Shown here: positions 1-8,436 of the stretch, piece after piece | How the letters are laid out: the number at the start of each line of letters is the position of its first letter | Numbering within the stretch: position 1 is the first letter of the stretch | Assembly: GCA_003133265.1 (NCBI GenBank) | Contig: PKWQ01000071.1 | Coordinates: 1-8,786 of the forward strand | Direction of reading: 5' to 3' | Length of the DNA stretch: 8,786 nucleotides | From: Acetobacteraceae bacterium | GTDB taxonomy: Bacteria; Pseudomonadota; Alphaproteobacteria; Acetobacterales; Acetobacteraceae | Made by a program: the position numbers and the translations under genes | Notes under the pieces: generated by a model | The model's input: only the letters and a program-made list of their open reading frames with translations | Told to the model about the DNA's origin: nothing | Database searches by the model: none

Positions 1-987
1 ACCAACGAGGAGATGATCACCGATCTGCTGCGCCAGTCGGTGAAATCCTACCGGGAATTGCCGCAAACTCTGTATCATATCCAGTGGAAGTTCCGCGACG
101 AGGTGCGTCCGCGCTTCGGCGTGATGCGCGGGCGGGAGTTCCTGATGAAGGACGCCTATTCCTTCGATCTGGACTATGCCGGCGCGGTGGTCAGCTATCG
201 CAAAATGATGCTGGCCTATATGCGGACGTTCCAGCGCATGGGCCTGAAGGCGATCCCGATGGTGGCCGACACCGGCCCGATCGGCGGCGATCTTTCCCAT
301 GAATTCATCGTGTTGGCCCACACGGGTGAGAGCCAGGTTTATTATGATGGTGCTTTCGAGGGGATAGATTACCTCGCCGGCGGCTTCGATCACGGCACGC
401 CGAAAGATTTGCAGCGCTTCTACGACCTGATGACCACCAACTACGCCGCGACCGAGGAGAAGCACGATACCGCCGCCTGGGACAAAATCGACCCGGCGCG
501 CCGCCGCGAGGGCCGCGGCATCGAGGTCGGCCATATCTTCCATTTCGGCACGAAATACTCCAAGGCCATGGGCATGACGGTGGCCGGGCAGGACGGCAAG
601 CAGCTCATTCCGGAAATGGGCAGCTACGGCATCGGCGTCTCCCGTCTGGTCGGTGCGGTGATCGAGGCCGGGCACGACGAGGCCGGCATCGTCTGGCCGG
701 ACGCGATCGCCCCGTTCAAGGCGGCGATCCTGAACCTGAAGTCCGGCGACGCGGCGTGCGACGGGATCTGCGAGGACATCTACGCCAAGCTTCGCGGCAA
801 TGCGCTCTATGACGACCGTCCCGACCGCGCCGGCGTGAAGTTCGCCGATGCCGATCTGGTGGGCCTGCCCTGGCAGATCATCGTCGGCCCGCGCGGGGCG
901 GCGAACGGCGTGGTGGAACTGAAGCGCCGCGCCACCGGGGAACGCGCCGAGGTCTCGCTGGACGCCGCCCTGGCGCGTATCGGCTAG
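1..987 (+). CDS. proS: Proline--tRNA ligase (ProRS), 3' part
   Basis: Class II aminoacyl-tRNA synthetase that charges tRNA-Pro with proline in the cytoplasm. The gene enters from the left edge already in frame (TNEEMITDLLR), so its start lies outside the window. Class II motif 2 is seen at about nt 82-165 (FRDEVRPRFG, then REFLMKDAYSF). Motif 3 is at about nt 619-670 (GSYGIGVSRLVG). The anticodon-binding domain follows to the end. Only about 150 residues separate motifs 2 and 3, roughly half the spacing in E. coli ProRS. The large editing insertion (INS) found there is therefore absent or minimal, as is known for alphaproteobacterial ProRS of about 440 residues. The TAG stop is one base before the lolC start, so the genes are very likely co-transcribed. 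The family call is certain; the loss of editing is inferred from spacing. Confidence 0.97.
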   Translation, partial: TNEEMITDLLRQSVKSYRELPQTLYHIQWKFRDEVRPRFGVMRGREFLMKDAYSFDLDYAGAVVSYRKMMLAYMRTFQRMGLKAIPMVADTGPIGGDLSHEFIVLAHTGESQVYYDGAFEGIDYLAGGFDHGTPKDLQRFYDLMTTNYAATEEKHDTAAWDKIDPARRREGRGIEVGHIFHFGTKYSKAMGMTVAGQDGKQLIPEMGSYGIGVSRLVGAVIEAGHDEAGIVWPDAIAPFKAAILNLKSGDAACDGICEDIYAKLRGNALYDDRPDRAGVKFADADLVGLPWQIIVGPRGAANGVVELKRRATGERAEVSLDAALARIG

Positions 988-988
988 C

Positions 989-2242
989 ATGTTCGGCCCC
1001 TTCGAGCGCGCGGTTGCCGGCCGCTATCTGCGGGCGCGGAAAGGCGAGCGCTTCGTCTCGATCATCGCTATCTTCTCGCTGGTCGGCATCGCGCTCGGCG
1101 TGGCGACGCTGATCGTCGTCGCCAGCGTGATGAGCGGGTTCCAGACCGAACTGGTGTCGCGGCTGCTCGGGCTGAACGGGCACATCACCATCGAGGCCTA
1201 TGCCGGCGGGCGGATCGACGATTACCAGGGGCTTACGCAGCGGGTCGGCGGTATCCCCGGCATCATTTCCGCCACGCCGGTGCTGGACGGACAGGTGCTG
1301 CTGACCGGCCCGCAGGGCGGCGGGCGCGGCGGTCTGGTGCGCGGCATGACGGTCGAGGATCTGCGCGCGCTGCACGCGGTCAGCGACCATATCCTCGGCG
1401 GCAGCTTGGCGGATTTCCGCGGCGACGACGCCATCGCGGTCGGTGTCGGGCTGGCCAACAGCTTCCGGCTGCGGGTCGGCGGCCTGGTGACGCTGGTCTC
1501 GCCACAGGGCGTGGCGACCGCCTTCGGCACCGTGCCGCGCGTGCGGGCCTATCGGGTGGTGGCGATCTACGACGCCGGCATGAGCAGCTACAACGACGGC
1601 GTGGTGTTCCTGCCGCTGCCTGCCGCGCAGGTGTTCTTCCAGAAGCCGAACGCCGTGACCGGGATCGAGATCCGGGTGGTCGACCCGGAGCAGGTCCAGG
1701 CGCTGCTGCCCGAATTGCGGCCGCTGTTCGCGGGGCGGGAGGTTTATCTGCGCGACTGGCAGCACGCCAACGACCAGATCATCGGCGTGTTGCAGGTGCA
1801 GAAGGACACGATGTTCATCGTGCTCGGCCTGATCATCCTGGTGGCCGCGTTCAACGTGATTTCTTCGCTGATCATGCTGGTGAAGGACAAACGGCGCGAC
1901 ATCGCGGTGCTGCGCACCCTGGGCGCCAGCAGTGGGGCGATCCTGCGCATCTTCCTGATGTGCGGTGCCTTCGTCGGCGTCGCCGGGACGTTGATCGGCA
2001 CCGCCATCGGCGTCGTGTTCTGCCGCAACATCGTCGCCATCCAGCACTGGATCGAGGACATCACCGGCGGGCGGGTGTTCGACTCCTCGGTGTTCATGCT
2101 GACCACGCTGCCCGACAAGGTAGACTGGACCGACGTGAGCCGCGTGGTGGTGCTGGGCCTCGCGCTGTCGCTGCTGGCGACGCTGTACCCGAGTTGGCGC
2201 GCCGCGCGCACCGATCCGGTGGAGGCGCTGCGCAGTGAGTGA
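989..2242 (+). CDS. lolC: Lipoprotein-releasing ABC transporter permease (LolC/LolE family)
   Basis: Inner-membrane permease that, with the ATPase LolD, extracts mature lipoproteins from the inner membrane and passes them to the periplasmic carrier LolA. The 417-residue length is typical. An N-terminal membrane helix lies at about residues 22-47, followed by a large periplasmic domain to about 270. Within it, about 205-233 (VFLPLPAAQVFFQKPN) corresponds to the hook region that contacts LolA in LolC. Three C-terminal helices follow at about 276-298, 317-345 and 384-400, in the FtsX/MacB arrangement. VKDKRRDIAVLRTLGAS (298-314) is the conserved cytoplasmic segment after the second helix. The ATG is one base past the proS stop with no strong Shine-Dalgarno, which suggests translational coupling. 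Only one permease gene is present, so it may act as a homodimer (LolF-like), or a LolE partner may lie elsewhere. Confidence 0.93.
   Translation: MFGPFERAVAGRYLRARKGERFVSIIAIFSLVGIALGVATLIVVASVMSGFQTELVSRLLGLNGHITIEAYAGGRIDDYQGLTQRVGGIPGIISATPVLDGQVLLTGPQGGGRGGLVRGMTVEDLRALHAVSDHILGGSLADFRGDDAIAVGVGLANSFRLRVGGLVTLVSPQGVATAFGTVPRVRAYRVVAIYDAGMSSYNDGVVFLPLPAAQVFFQKPNAVTGIEIRVVDPEQVQALLPELRPLFAGREVYLRDWQHANDQIIGVLQVQKDTMFIVLGLIILVAAFNVISSLIMLVKDKRRDIAVLRTLGASSGAILRIFLMCGAFVGVAGTLIGTAIGVVFCRNIVAIQHWIEDITGGRVFDSSVFMLTTLPDKVDWTDVSRVVVLGLALSLLATLYPSWRAARTDPVEALRSE
2221..2225 (+). promoter_or_regulatory. Ribosome binding site for lolD
   Basis: GGAGG lies 9 bases before a GTG codon at 2235, inside the end of lolC. 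It supports the GTG start for lolD, which gives a protein beginning MSDPLVLRGV and an 8-base overlap with lolC. Confidence 0.6.
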
Positions 2243-2915
2243 TCCGCTGGTCCTGCGCGGCGTTTGCCGCACCTACCGCACCGAGGCCGGAGACCTGCCG
2301 GTGCTGCGTGGCGTCGATCTGACGCTGCGCGCCGGAGAGATCGTGGCGCTGATGGCGCCGTCCGGCGTCGGCAAGTCGACGCTGCTGCATCTGGCCGGGC
2401 TGCTGGAGCAGCCAGACGGCGGTTCGGTGATCGTGGAGGGGCGGAATGCCGGGGCGCTGTCGGACGCGGCGCGCACCGCGATCCGGCGCGACACCATCGG
2501 TTTCGTCTATCAGTTCCATCATCTGCTGGGCGAGTTCACCGCGCTGGAGAACGTCGTCCTGCCGCAGATGATCGCCGGTACGTCGCGCATGGCGGCGCGC
2601 GAGCGGGCAGGGGCGTTGCTGGCGGCGTTCGGGTTGCAGGCGCGGGCGGATCATCTGCCCGGCAAGCTTTCGGGCGGCGAGCAGCAGCGCGTGGCGATCG
2701 CCCGCGCGCTGGCCAACGCGCCCAAGGTGCTGCTGGCCGACGAGCCGACCGGCAACCTGGACGTGGCGACCGCCGGGGTGGTGTTCGACGAACTGCTGGG
2801 GATCGTGCGCCACCAGAACCTCGCCGCCCTGATCGCGACGCACAACCCCGATCTGGCGGCGCGGATGGACCGGATCGTGACGCTGCGGGACGGCAGGATT
2901 GTTGAGGTGGGGTAA
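2235..2915 (+). CDS. lolD: Lipoprotein-releasing system ATP-binding protein LolD
   Basis: Cytoplasmic ABC ATPase that powers lipoprotein release by the LolC/E-type permease encoded just upstream. It has 226 residues, the usual LolD length. All nucleotide-binding elements are intact: Walker A PSGVGKST (42-49), Q-loop Gln93 in VYQFHHLL, signature LSGGEQ (145-150), Walker B KVLLADE (164-170) with catalytic Glu170, D-loop GNLD (173-176) and switch His203. VYQFHHLLGEFTALENV is characteristic of the LolD branch rather than of MacB or FtsE. The GTG start is set by the GGAGG at 2221-2225; the gene overlaps lolC by 8 bases, so the two are coupled. In related genomes dnaE would be expected to follow directly. 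Here a minus-strand block intervenes. Confidence 0.96.
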   Translation: MSDPLVLRGVCRTYRTEAGDLPVLRGVDLTLRAGEIVALMAPSGVGKSTLLHLAGLLEQPDGGSVIVEGRNAGALSDAARTAIRRDTIGFVYQFHHLLGEFTALENVVLPQMIAGTSRMAARERAGALLAAFGLQARADHLPGKLSGGEQQRVAIARALANAPKVLLADEPTGNLDVATAGVVFDELLGIVRHQNLAALIATHNPDLAARMDRIVTLRDGRIVEVG

Positions 2916-3091
2916 TGCTGATGGCCTTAAGTCATCATGGCTGCCGGGCGAGGATGTCGCTCGGCGGTGTCTCTGAGAGGTTGAACCTCGATCCCGGCGG
3001 AGGTTGTTTGCTCTTCGACACGCTTCGTCCGCCAGAGTTAACTGCTTCCGGGGTATCAGCTTAATAGCGTTCATAAATTCGGGGAGCGGTT
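2916..3091. other. Convergent intergenic region between lolD and the EcsC-family gene
   Basis: 176 bases lie between two converging genes. I see no convincing ORF on either strand. The left part carries the terminator-like hairpin described separately. The right part is visibly poorer in G+C than the lolCD genes and includes the short palindrome AGTTAACT (3036-3043), to which I assign no function. I found no clear minus-strand terminator for the EcsC-family gene. The left border of the lower-GC block falls somewhere in this stretch. Confidence 0.6.
2984..3010 (+). terminator. Candidate terminator of the proS-lolC-lolD transcript
   Basis: AACCTC (2984-2989) and GAGGTT (3000-3005) form a perfect 6-base-pair stem with a 10-base loop, followed by GTTTGCTCTT, which is T-rich but not a clean run. 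The position, about 70 bases past the lolD stop, fits the end of the operon. The short stem and interrupted T tract keep confidence moderate. Confidence 0.4.
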
Positions 3092-3934
3092 CTATCCAGC
3101 GTCTGCTTTGGGTCGCAGCTTGCGCGGTTGCCGCGCCTCACGGACGTGATAGCTGAGACAGGCTTTTACGGCAGAAAGGTCTGTAGTTCGGCGCTCGACA
3201 TCACGGACTGTAAAATGAACGCGTGCCATTTGCTGGTAGTAGTCGATGAAGACGTAGTTCAGGCCACCCCCCGCCACCATCCCGAGGACCGGAACCACTT
3301 GCGCCAGCACCTTCTCAGTCAGGACAACCCCGAACCTAGACGCCACTACCTTGATCAGCATTTCGATGGTTACATGGCTGACGGCGGCCCGTGTGGTCCA
3401 ATAACCCGCATCAGCATCGTCATCTTCAGTCTCGGGACCACCAAACGCAAAAACCTCGATGCAGGCGCGCTTCGTGTCGTCCGACGAAAGCTGCTCACCG
3501 GGAAAAGAGCGGGCGATATCCGCGACCGAGCGCATGATTGTTGCTGTGGTAATGGGCAGGTCCCAAATCAAACCAGGGGCACCGAAAAATCCCGCGCTAG
3601 CTCCGCTCGCGGCCGCCACAAGTTTGTGGAACCAGATCCGCGGTTGGCTATCACTTTCCGCGTCCATCCCGATCATAGACATGGACTGGGTACGCCACAG
3701 GACGGCCTCAACTATCTCCCCAGCCTTTGTCGTCAGATCAAAGCCAAATTTCTTTTGGATGAAGCCTGCGGCGGAGCCGACACCGCCGCTCATTACGTGA
3801 CCAACCGTGTCTGTGATCATCATGATAAGCCCGCGCGCATCCACGAGGGCTTTGGCCGCCTGACCCAACCGCTCACGGTCGTCTTTGTCGATCCCCGCGC
3901 ACGCGTTGCTGCCCATATTTCCTAGCGATTGCAT
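3092..3934 (-). CDS. EcsC-family protein
   Basis: A 280-residue protein of the EcsC family. The family is named after the third gene of the Bacillus subtilis ecs operon and has no established biochemical role. Family-like segments are GAPGLIWDLPITTATIMRSVADIARSF (118-144, read as two adjoining halves), the CIEVFAFGGPE segment (158-168), and LAQVVPVLGMVAGG followed by NYVFIDYYQQMARVHF (210-241). There is no signal peptide. The Gly/Ala-rich stretches at about 104-125 and 213-228 could associate with membrane but are not clear membrane helices. The chosen ATG at 3934 has GGAGGG just upstream, with tight spacing; Met7 (ATG at 3916) is a possible alternative start. The 5' end overlaps the upstream 66-codon ORF by 13 bases, suggesting co-translation. 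Sampled lines are about 52-55% G+C against about 68% in dnaE, which suggests horizontal acquisition. The family call is strong; the function is unknown. Confidence 0.85.
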   Translation of the reverse strand: MQSLGNMGSNACAGIDKDDRERLGQAAKALVDARGLIMMITDTVGHVMSGGVGSAAGFIQKKFGFDLTTKAGEIVEAVLWRTQSMSMIGMDAESDSQPRIWFHKLVAAASGASAGFFGAPGLIWDLPITTATIMRSVADIARSFPGEQLSSDDTKRACIEVFAFGGPETEDDDADAGYWTTRAAVSHVTIEMLIKVVASRFGVVLTEKVLAQVVPVLGMVAGGGLNYVFIDYYQQMARVHFTVRDVERRTTDLSAVKACLSYHVREARQPRKLRPKADAG

Positions 3935-4122
3935 CTGCCCTCCATGTCTAATGGAATCTTCGTTAATGCGAATATCAACGCGACCTTAGAACGCCTGTCT
4001 GGCTCGGCAGAGCCCCGAGCCGCTGATAAAAACTCCCGCATCATCGTGTCGAGCACCATGCTCGGAACTCGGGGTTGCCTATAAGCAGCGGAGACATCGG
4101 GAACGATCGCGTCGGTCAACAT
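3922..4122 (-). pseudogene. 66-codon ORF after the antitoxin; possible PIN/VapC-type toxin remnant
   Basis: The ATG at 4122 lies inside the end of the antitoxin gene (7-base overlap, ATGTTGA). It is preceded at 7 bases by AGGTGG (minus strand, 4135-4130), which is the usual position and signal for the toxin of a type II pair. The first 14 residues, MLTDAIVPDVSAAY, resemble the opening strand of PIN-domain toxins, where an Asp after a hydrophobic run is a catalytic residue. After that the match stops, and the remaining roughly 50 residues resemble nothing I recognise. A VapC toxin is about 130 residues, and I found no continuation in the other minus-strand frames. I infer a toxin gene cut near codon 14 and fused to unrelated DNA. 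Alternatively it is an unrelated small protein. Its stop lies 13 bases inside the EcsC-family gene. Confidence 0.45.
3950..3978 (-). promoter_or_regulatory. Weak candidate promoter for the EcsC-family gene
   Basis: On the minus strand TTGATA (3978-3973) is followed 17 bases later by TCCATT (3955-3950). The -35 matches well; the -10 matches the sigma-70 consensus at only three positions. A start about 7 bases downstream would place the GGAGGG ribosome site at the very 5' end of the transcript. A GANTC site (GAATC, 3954-3958) overlaps the -10. The gene may instead be read from the antitoxin promoter. Confidence 0.25.
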
Positions 4123-4355
4123 CGCCGGCCCACCTCTCGTAGCTCATGCCAGTCCATGCCGAGAACCCGCCCCTTGGCGAACCGCTTCAGCCGCTCGATC
4201 GCCTCGCGACGGCGGGTCTGATCCCGGGAACCAATCGGGATAAGCTCGGCCACGGGGGTTCTATGCCGGGTGATGGTAAAGCGCTCGCCCTTGGCAACGC
4301 GGTCCAGCAGCGTCGCAAGAAGGGTCTTGGCCTCGAAGGCGCCGACGGTGGGCAT
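4116..4355 (-). CDS. Phd/YefM-type antitoxin (type II toxin-antitoxin)
   Basis: A 79-residue protein of the Phd/YefM antitoxin family, which neutralises a cognate toxin and usually represses its own promoter. The N-terminal DNA-binding and dimerising half reads MPTVGAFEAKTLLATLLDRV, then AKGERFTITRHRTPVAELIPI (residues 21-41), a close match to the family pattern of a short strand, helix and TITR.G.PVA.L.P. The C-terminal part, rich in Arg and Lys and ending near GMDWHELREVGRRC, would bind the toxin. The frame stays open upstream far into dnaE, but the family start is MPTVGAFEAK at 4355, with GGAG 10 bases before it. It overlaps the next ORF by 7 bases, as in coupled toxin-antitoxin pairs, yet no complete toxin follows. 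It diverges from dnaE. Confidence 0.85.
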   Translation of the reverse strand: MPTVGAFEAKTLLATLLDRVAKGERFTITRHRTPVAELIPIGSRDQTRRREAIERLKRFAKGRVLGMDWHELREVGRRC

Positions 4356-4368
4356 CTCAACCCGTCTC

Positions 4369-4378
4369 CAACCAGTTG
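4369..4378. promoter_or_regulatory. Inverted repeat, candidate antitoxin operator 1
   Basis: CAACCAGTTG has arms CAAC/GTTG around 2 bases. It lies between the candidate antitoxin -10 and its start codon, touching the GGAG ribosome site. It shares its arms with a second repeat at 4409-4421. Phd/YefM antitoxins commonly bind paired palindromes at their own promoter, so autoregulation is a plausible inference. The arms are only 4 bases. Confidence 0.35.
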
Positions 4379-4382
4379 TCGG

Positions 4383-4411
4383 AATGTGAGCGGTCTTGGC
4401 CCCCATCGCAA
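4383..4411 (-). promoter_or_regulatory. Candidate promoter of the antitoxin unit
   Basis: On the minus strand TTGCGA (4411-4406) is followed after 17 bases by CACATT (4388-4383). The -35 is fair and the -10 imperfect. The predicted start would leave a leader of about 20 bases that contains the GGAG. It lies between the two CAAC/GTTG repeats. Confidence 0.3.
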
Positions 4412-4421
4412 CATCCGGTTG
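4409..4421. promoter_or_regulatory. Inverted repeat between divergent promoters, candidate operator 2
   Basis: CAAC-ATCCG-GTTG. The left arm overlaps the candidate antitoxin -35 and the right arm overlaps the candidate dnaE -35 (4419-4424). A bound repressor here could touch both promoters. This is inferred from position; the arms are short. Confidence 0.35.
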
Positions 4422-4447
4422 GCCTGACTCGTCCCACCCCCTACATT
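4419..4447 (+). promoter_or_regulatory. Candidate dnaE promoter
   Basis: TTGGCC (4419-4424), a 17-base spacer, then TACATT (4442-4447). The spacing is ideal for a housekeeping sigma factor, and transcription would begin at about 4454-4455, on the dnaE ATG itself. A GANTC site (GACTC, 4426-4430) lies in the spacer. With no Shine-Dalgarno before the ATG, this suggests a leaderless mRNA. Confidence 0.45.
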
Positions 4448-4454
4448 CCCCGCC

Positions 4455-7874
<3,420 letters not shown>

Positions 7875-7930
7875 TCGCGCGCCCAGATATGCTCGTCAAC
7901 GTGCCTGTCGGCGCGCGGGCCAGCGTTGAT

Positions 7931-7960
7931 TTGCCAGCGCCACGTCTCACGGGCTAATAG
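7931..7960 (+). promoter_or_regulatory. Candidate secG promoter
   Basis: TTGCCA (7931-7936), an 18-base spacer, then TAATAG (7955-7960) in the context GCTAATAG. This would give a leader of about 38 bases holding the secG ribosome site. The -10 sits inside the small inverted repeat GGGCT-AAT-AGCCC (7951-7963). The rest of the 130-base dnaE-secG gap shows no ORF and no clear T-tailed terminator for dnaE. Confidence 0.3.
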
Positions 7961-7993
7961 CCCCGCCATAGCAAGGCCAGCCCGATGCCGCGT

Positions 7994-7998
7994 AAGGA
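7994..7998 (+). promoter_or_regulatory. Ribosome binding site for secG
   Basis: AAGGA lies 6 bases before the ATG at 8005. It fixes the secG start and contrasts with dnaE and pyrG, which lack one. Confidence 0.65.
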
Positions 7999-8004
7999 CC
8001 CAAG

Positions 8005-8346
8005 ATGACCACCGTGCTGCTGATCGTCCATCTGTTCGTCACGCTCTCGCTGATCGGCGTCGTGCTGATCCAGCGCAGTGAGGGCGGTGGACTCGGTATC
8101 GGCTCCTCGCAGGGCATGGGCGCCTTCATGGGCGGGCGGGGCACCGCCAACCTGCTGACCCGGGCCACCGCCGTCCTGGCTGCCGCGTTCATGGTGCTTT
8201 CGCTCAGCCTGGCGCTGCTGAACCGCGGCACGATGGGGGCCGGCCGCTCGATCCTGGACGCCTCGCCGGCAACCAGCAGCGCGCCTGCCACGCCGGAACC
8301 GGCGGCGCCGGCCAAGCCGGCCGGTCCTTCCGTGCCGACGAACTGA
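8005..8346 (+). CDS. secG: Preprotein translocase subunit SecG
   Basis: Small inner-membrane subunit of the SecYEG channel that assists SecA-driven protein export. It has 113 residues with two membrane helices, at about 3-22 and 48-72. The conserved cytoplasmic loop between them reads QRSEGGGLGIGSSQGMG followed by AFMGGRGTANLLTR. The C-terminal tail from about residue 85 is rich in Ala and Pro, as is common in alphaproteobacterial SecG and without known function. The start has a good AAGGA at 6 bases. Same-strand neighbours are dnaE upstream and pyrG downstream; secG-pyrG adjacency is frequent in alphaproteobacteria. Upstream one often finds tpiA rather than dnaE. Confidence 0.96.
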   Translation: MTTVLLIVHLFVTLSLIGVVLIQRSEGGGLGIGSSQGMGAFMGGRGTANLLTRATAVLAAAFMVLSLSLALLNRGTMGAGRSILDASPATSSAPATPEPAAPAKPAGPSVPTN

Positions 8347-8350
8347 GACC

Positions 8351-8368
8351 GACCGGCAGAACGGTTTT
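8351..8368 (+). terminator. Weak candidate terminator after secG
   Basis: ACCG (8352-8355) and CGGT (8362-8365) make a 4-base-pair stem, 5 counting the outer G-U pair. The loop is 6 bases and TTT follows directly. The position just past the secG stop suits a terminator, but the stem is short. If it works, pyrG would depend on its own promoter. Confidence 0.3.
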
Positions 8369-8398
8369 AGACGCATGTGTGACCATCAACGGATGGGC

Positions 8399-8428
8399 TT
8401 CCCGTCCGCCGAGTCGGCTGCGTATAAC
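8399..8428 (+). promoter_or_regulatory. Candidate pyrG promoter
   Basis: TATAAC (8423-8428) is a strong -10. The best -35 at 17-18 bases is weak (TTCCCG, 8399-8404). Transcription would start at about 8435, one or two bases before the ATG. The spacer contains the palindrome GCCGA-G-TCGGC (8408-8418), whose centre is a GANTC site (GAGTC, 8411-8415). Confidence 0.4.
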
Positions 8429-8436
8429 GGTCGCCC

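Noticed and set aside
878..2272. 464-codon minus-strand frame opposite lolC
   Set aside because: Antisense shadow of a clear permease gene; its composition is dominated by His, Gln, Arg and Asp.
3036..3043. Palindrome AGTTAACT
   Set aside because: Eight bases of symmetry without a T tract, second copy or promoter context; easily chance.
2094..3074. 326-codon minus-strand frame across lolD and the following gap
   Set aside because: Mostly antisense to lolD. The part in the gap has no family resemblance and no good ribosome site.
3128..3925. 265-codon plus-strand frame opposite the EcsC-family gene
   Set aside because: The minus-strand product has clear family motifs over its whole length; this frame has none.
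3092..4355. Complete toxin-antitoxin system or phage-defence island
   Set aside because: The antitoxin is convincing, but no full toxin or nuclease is present, and EcsC has no established defence role. I report only the coupled arrangement.
2916..4454. Insertion sequence or integrative element carrying the block
   Set aside because: No transposase, integrase, tRNA gene or convincing terminal or direct repeats could be found by eye at the borders.
7947..8389. Minus-strand frames opposite secG
   Set aside because: SecG is unambiguous on the plus strand with a good ribosome site. The antisense products are low-complexity.
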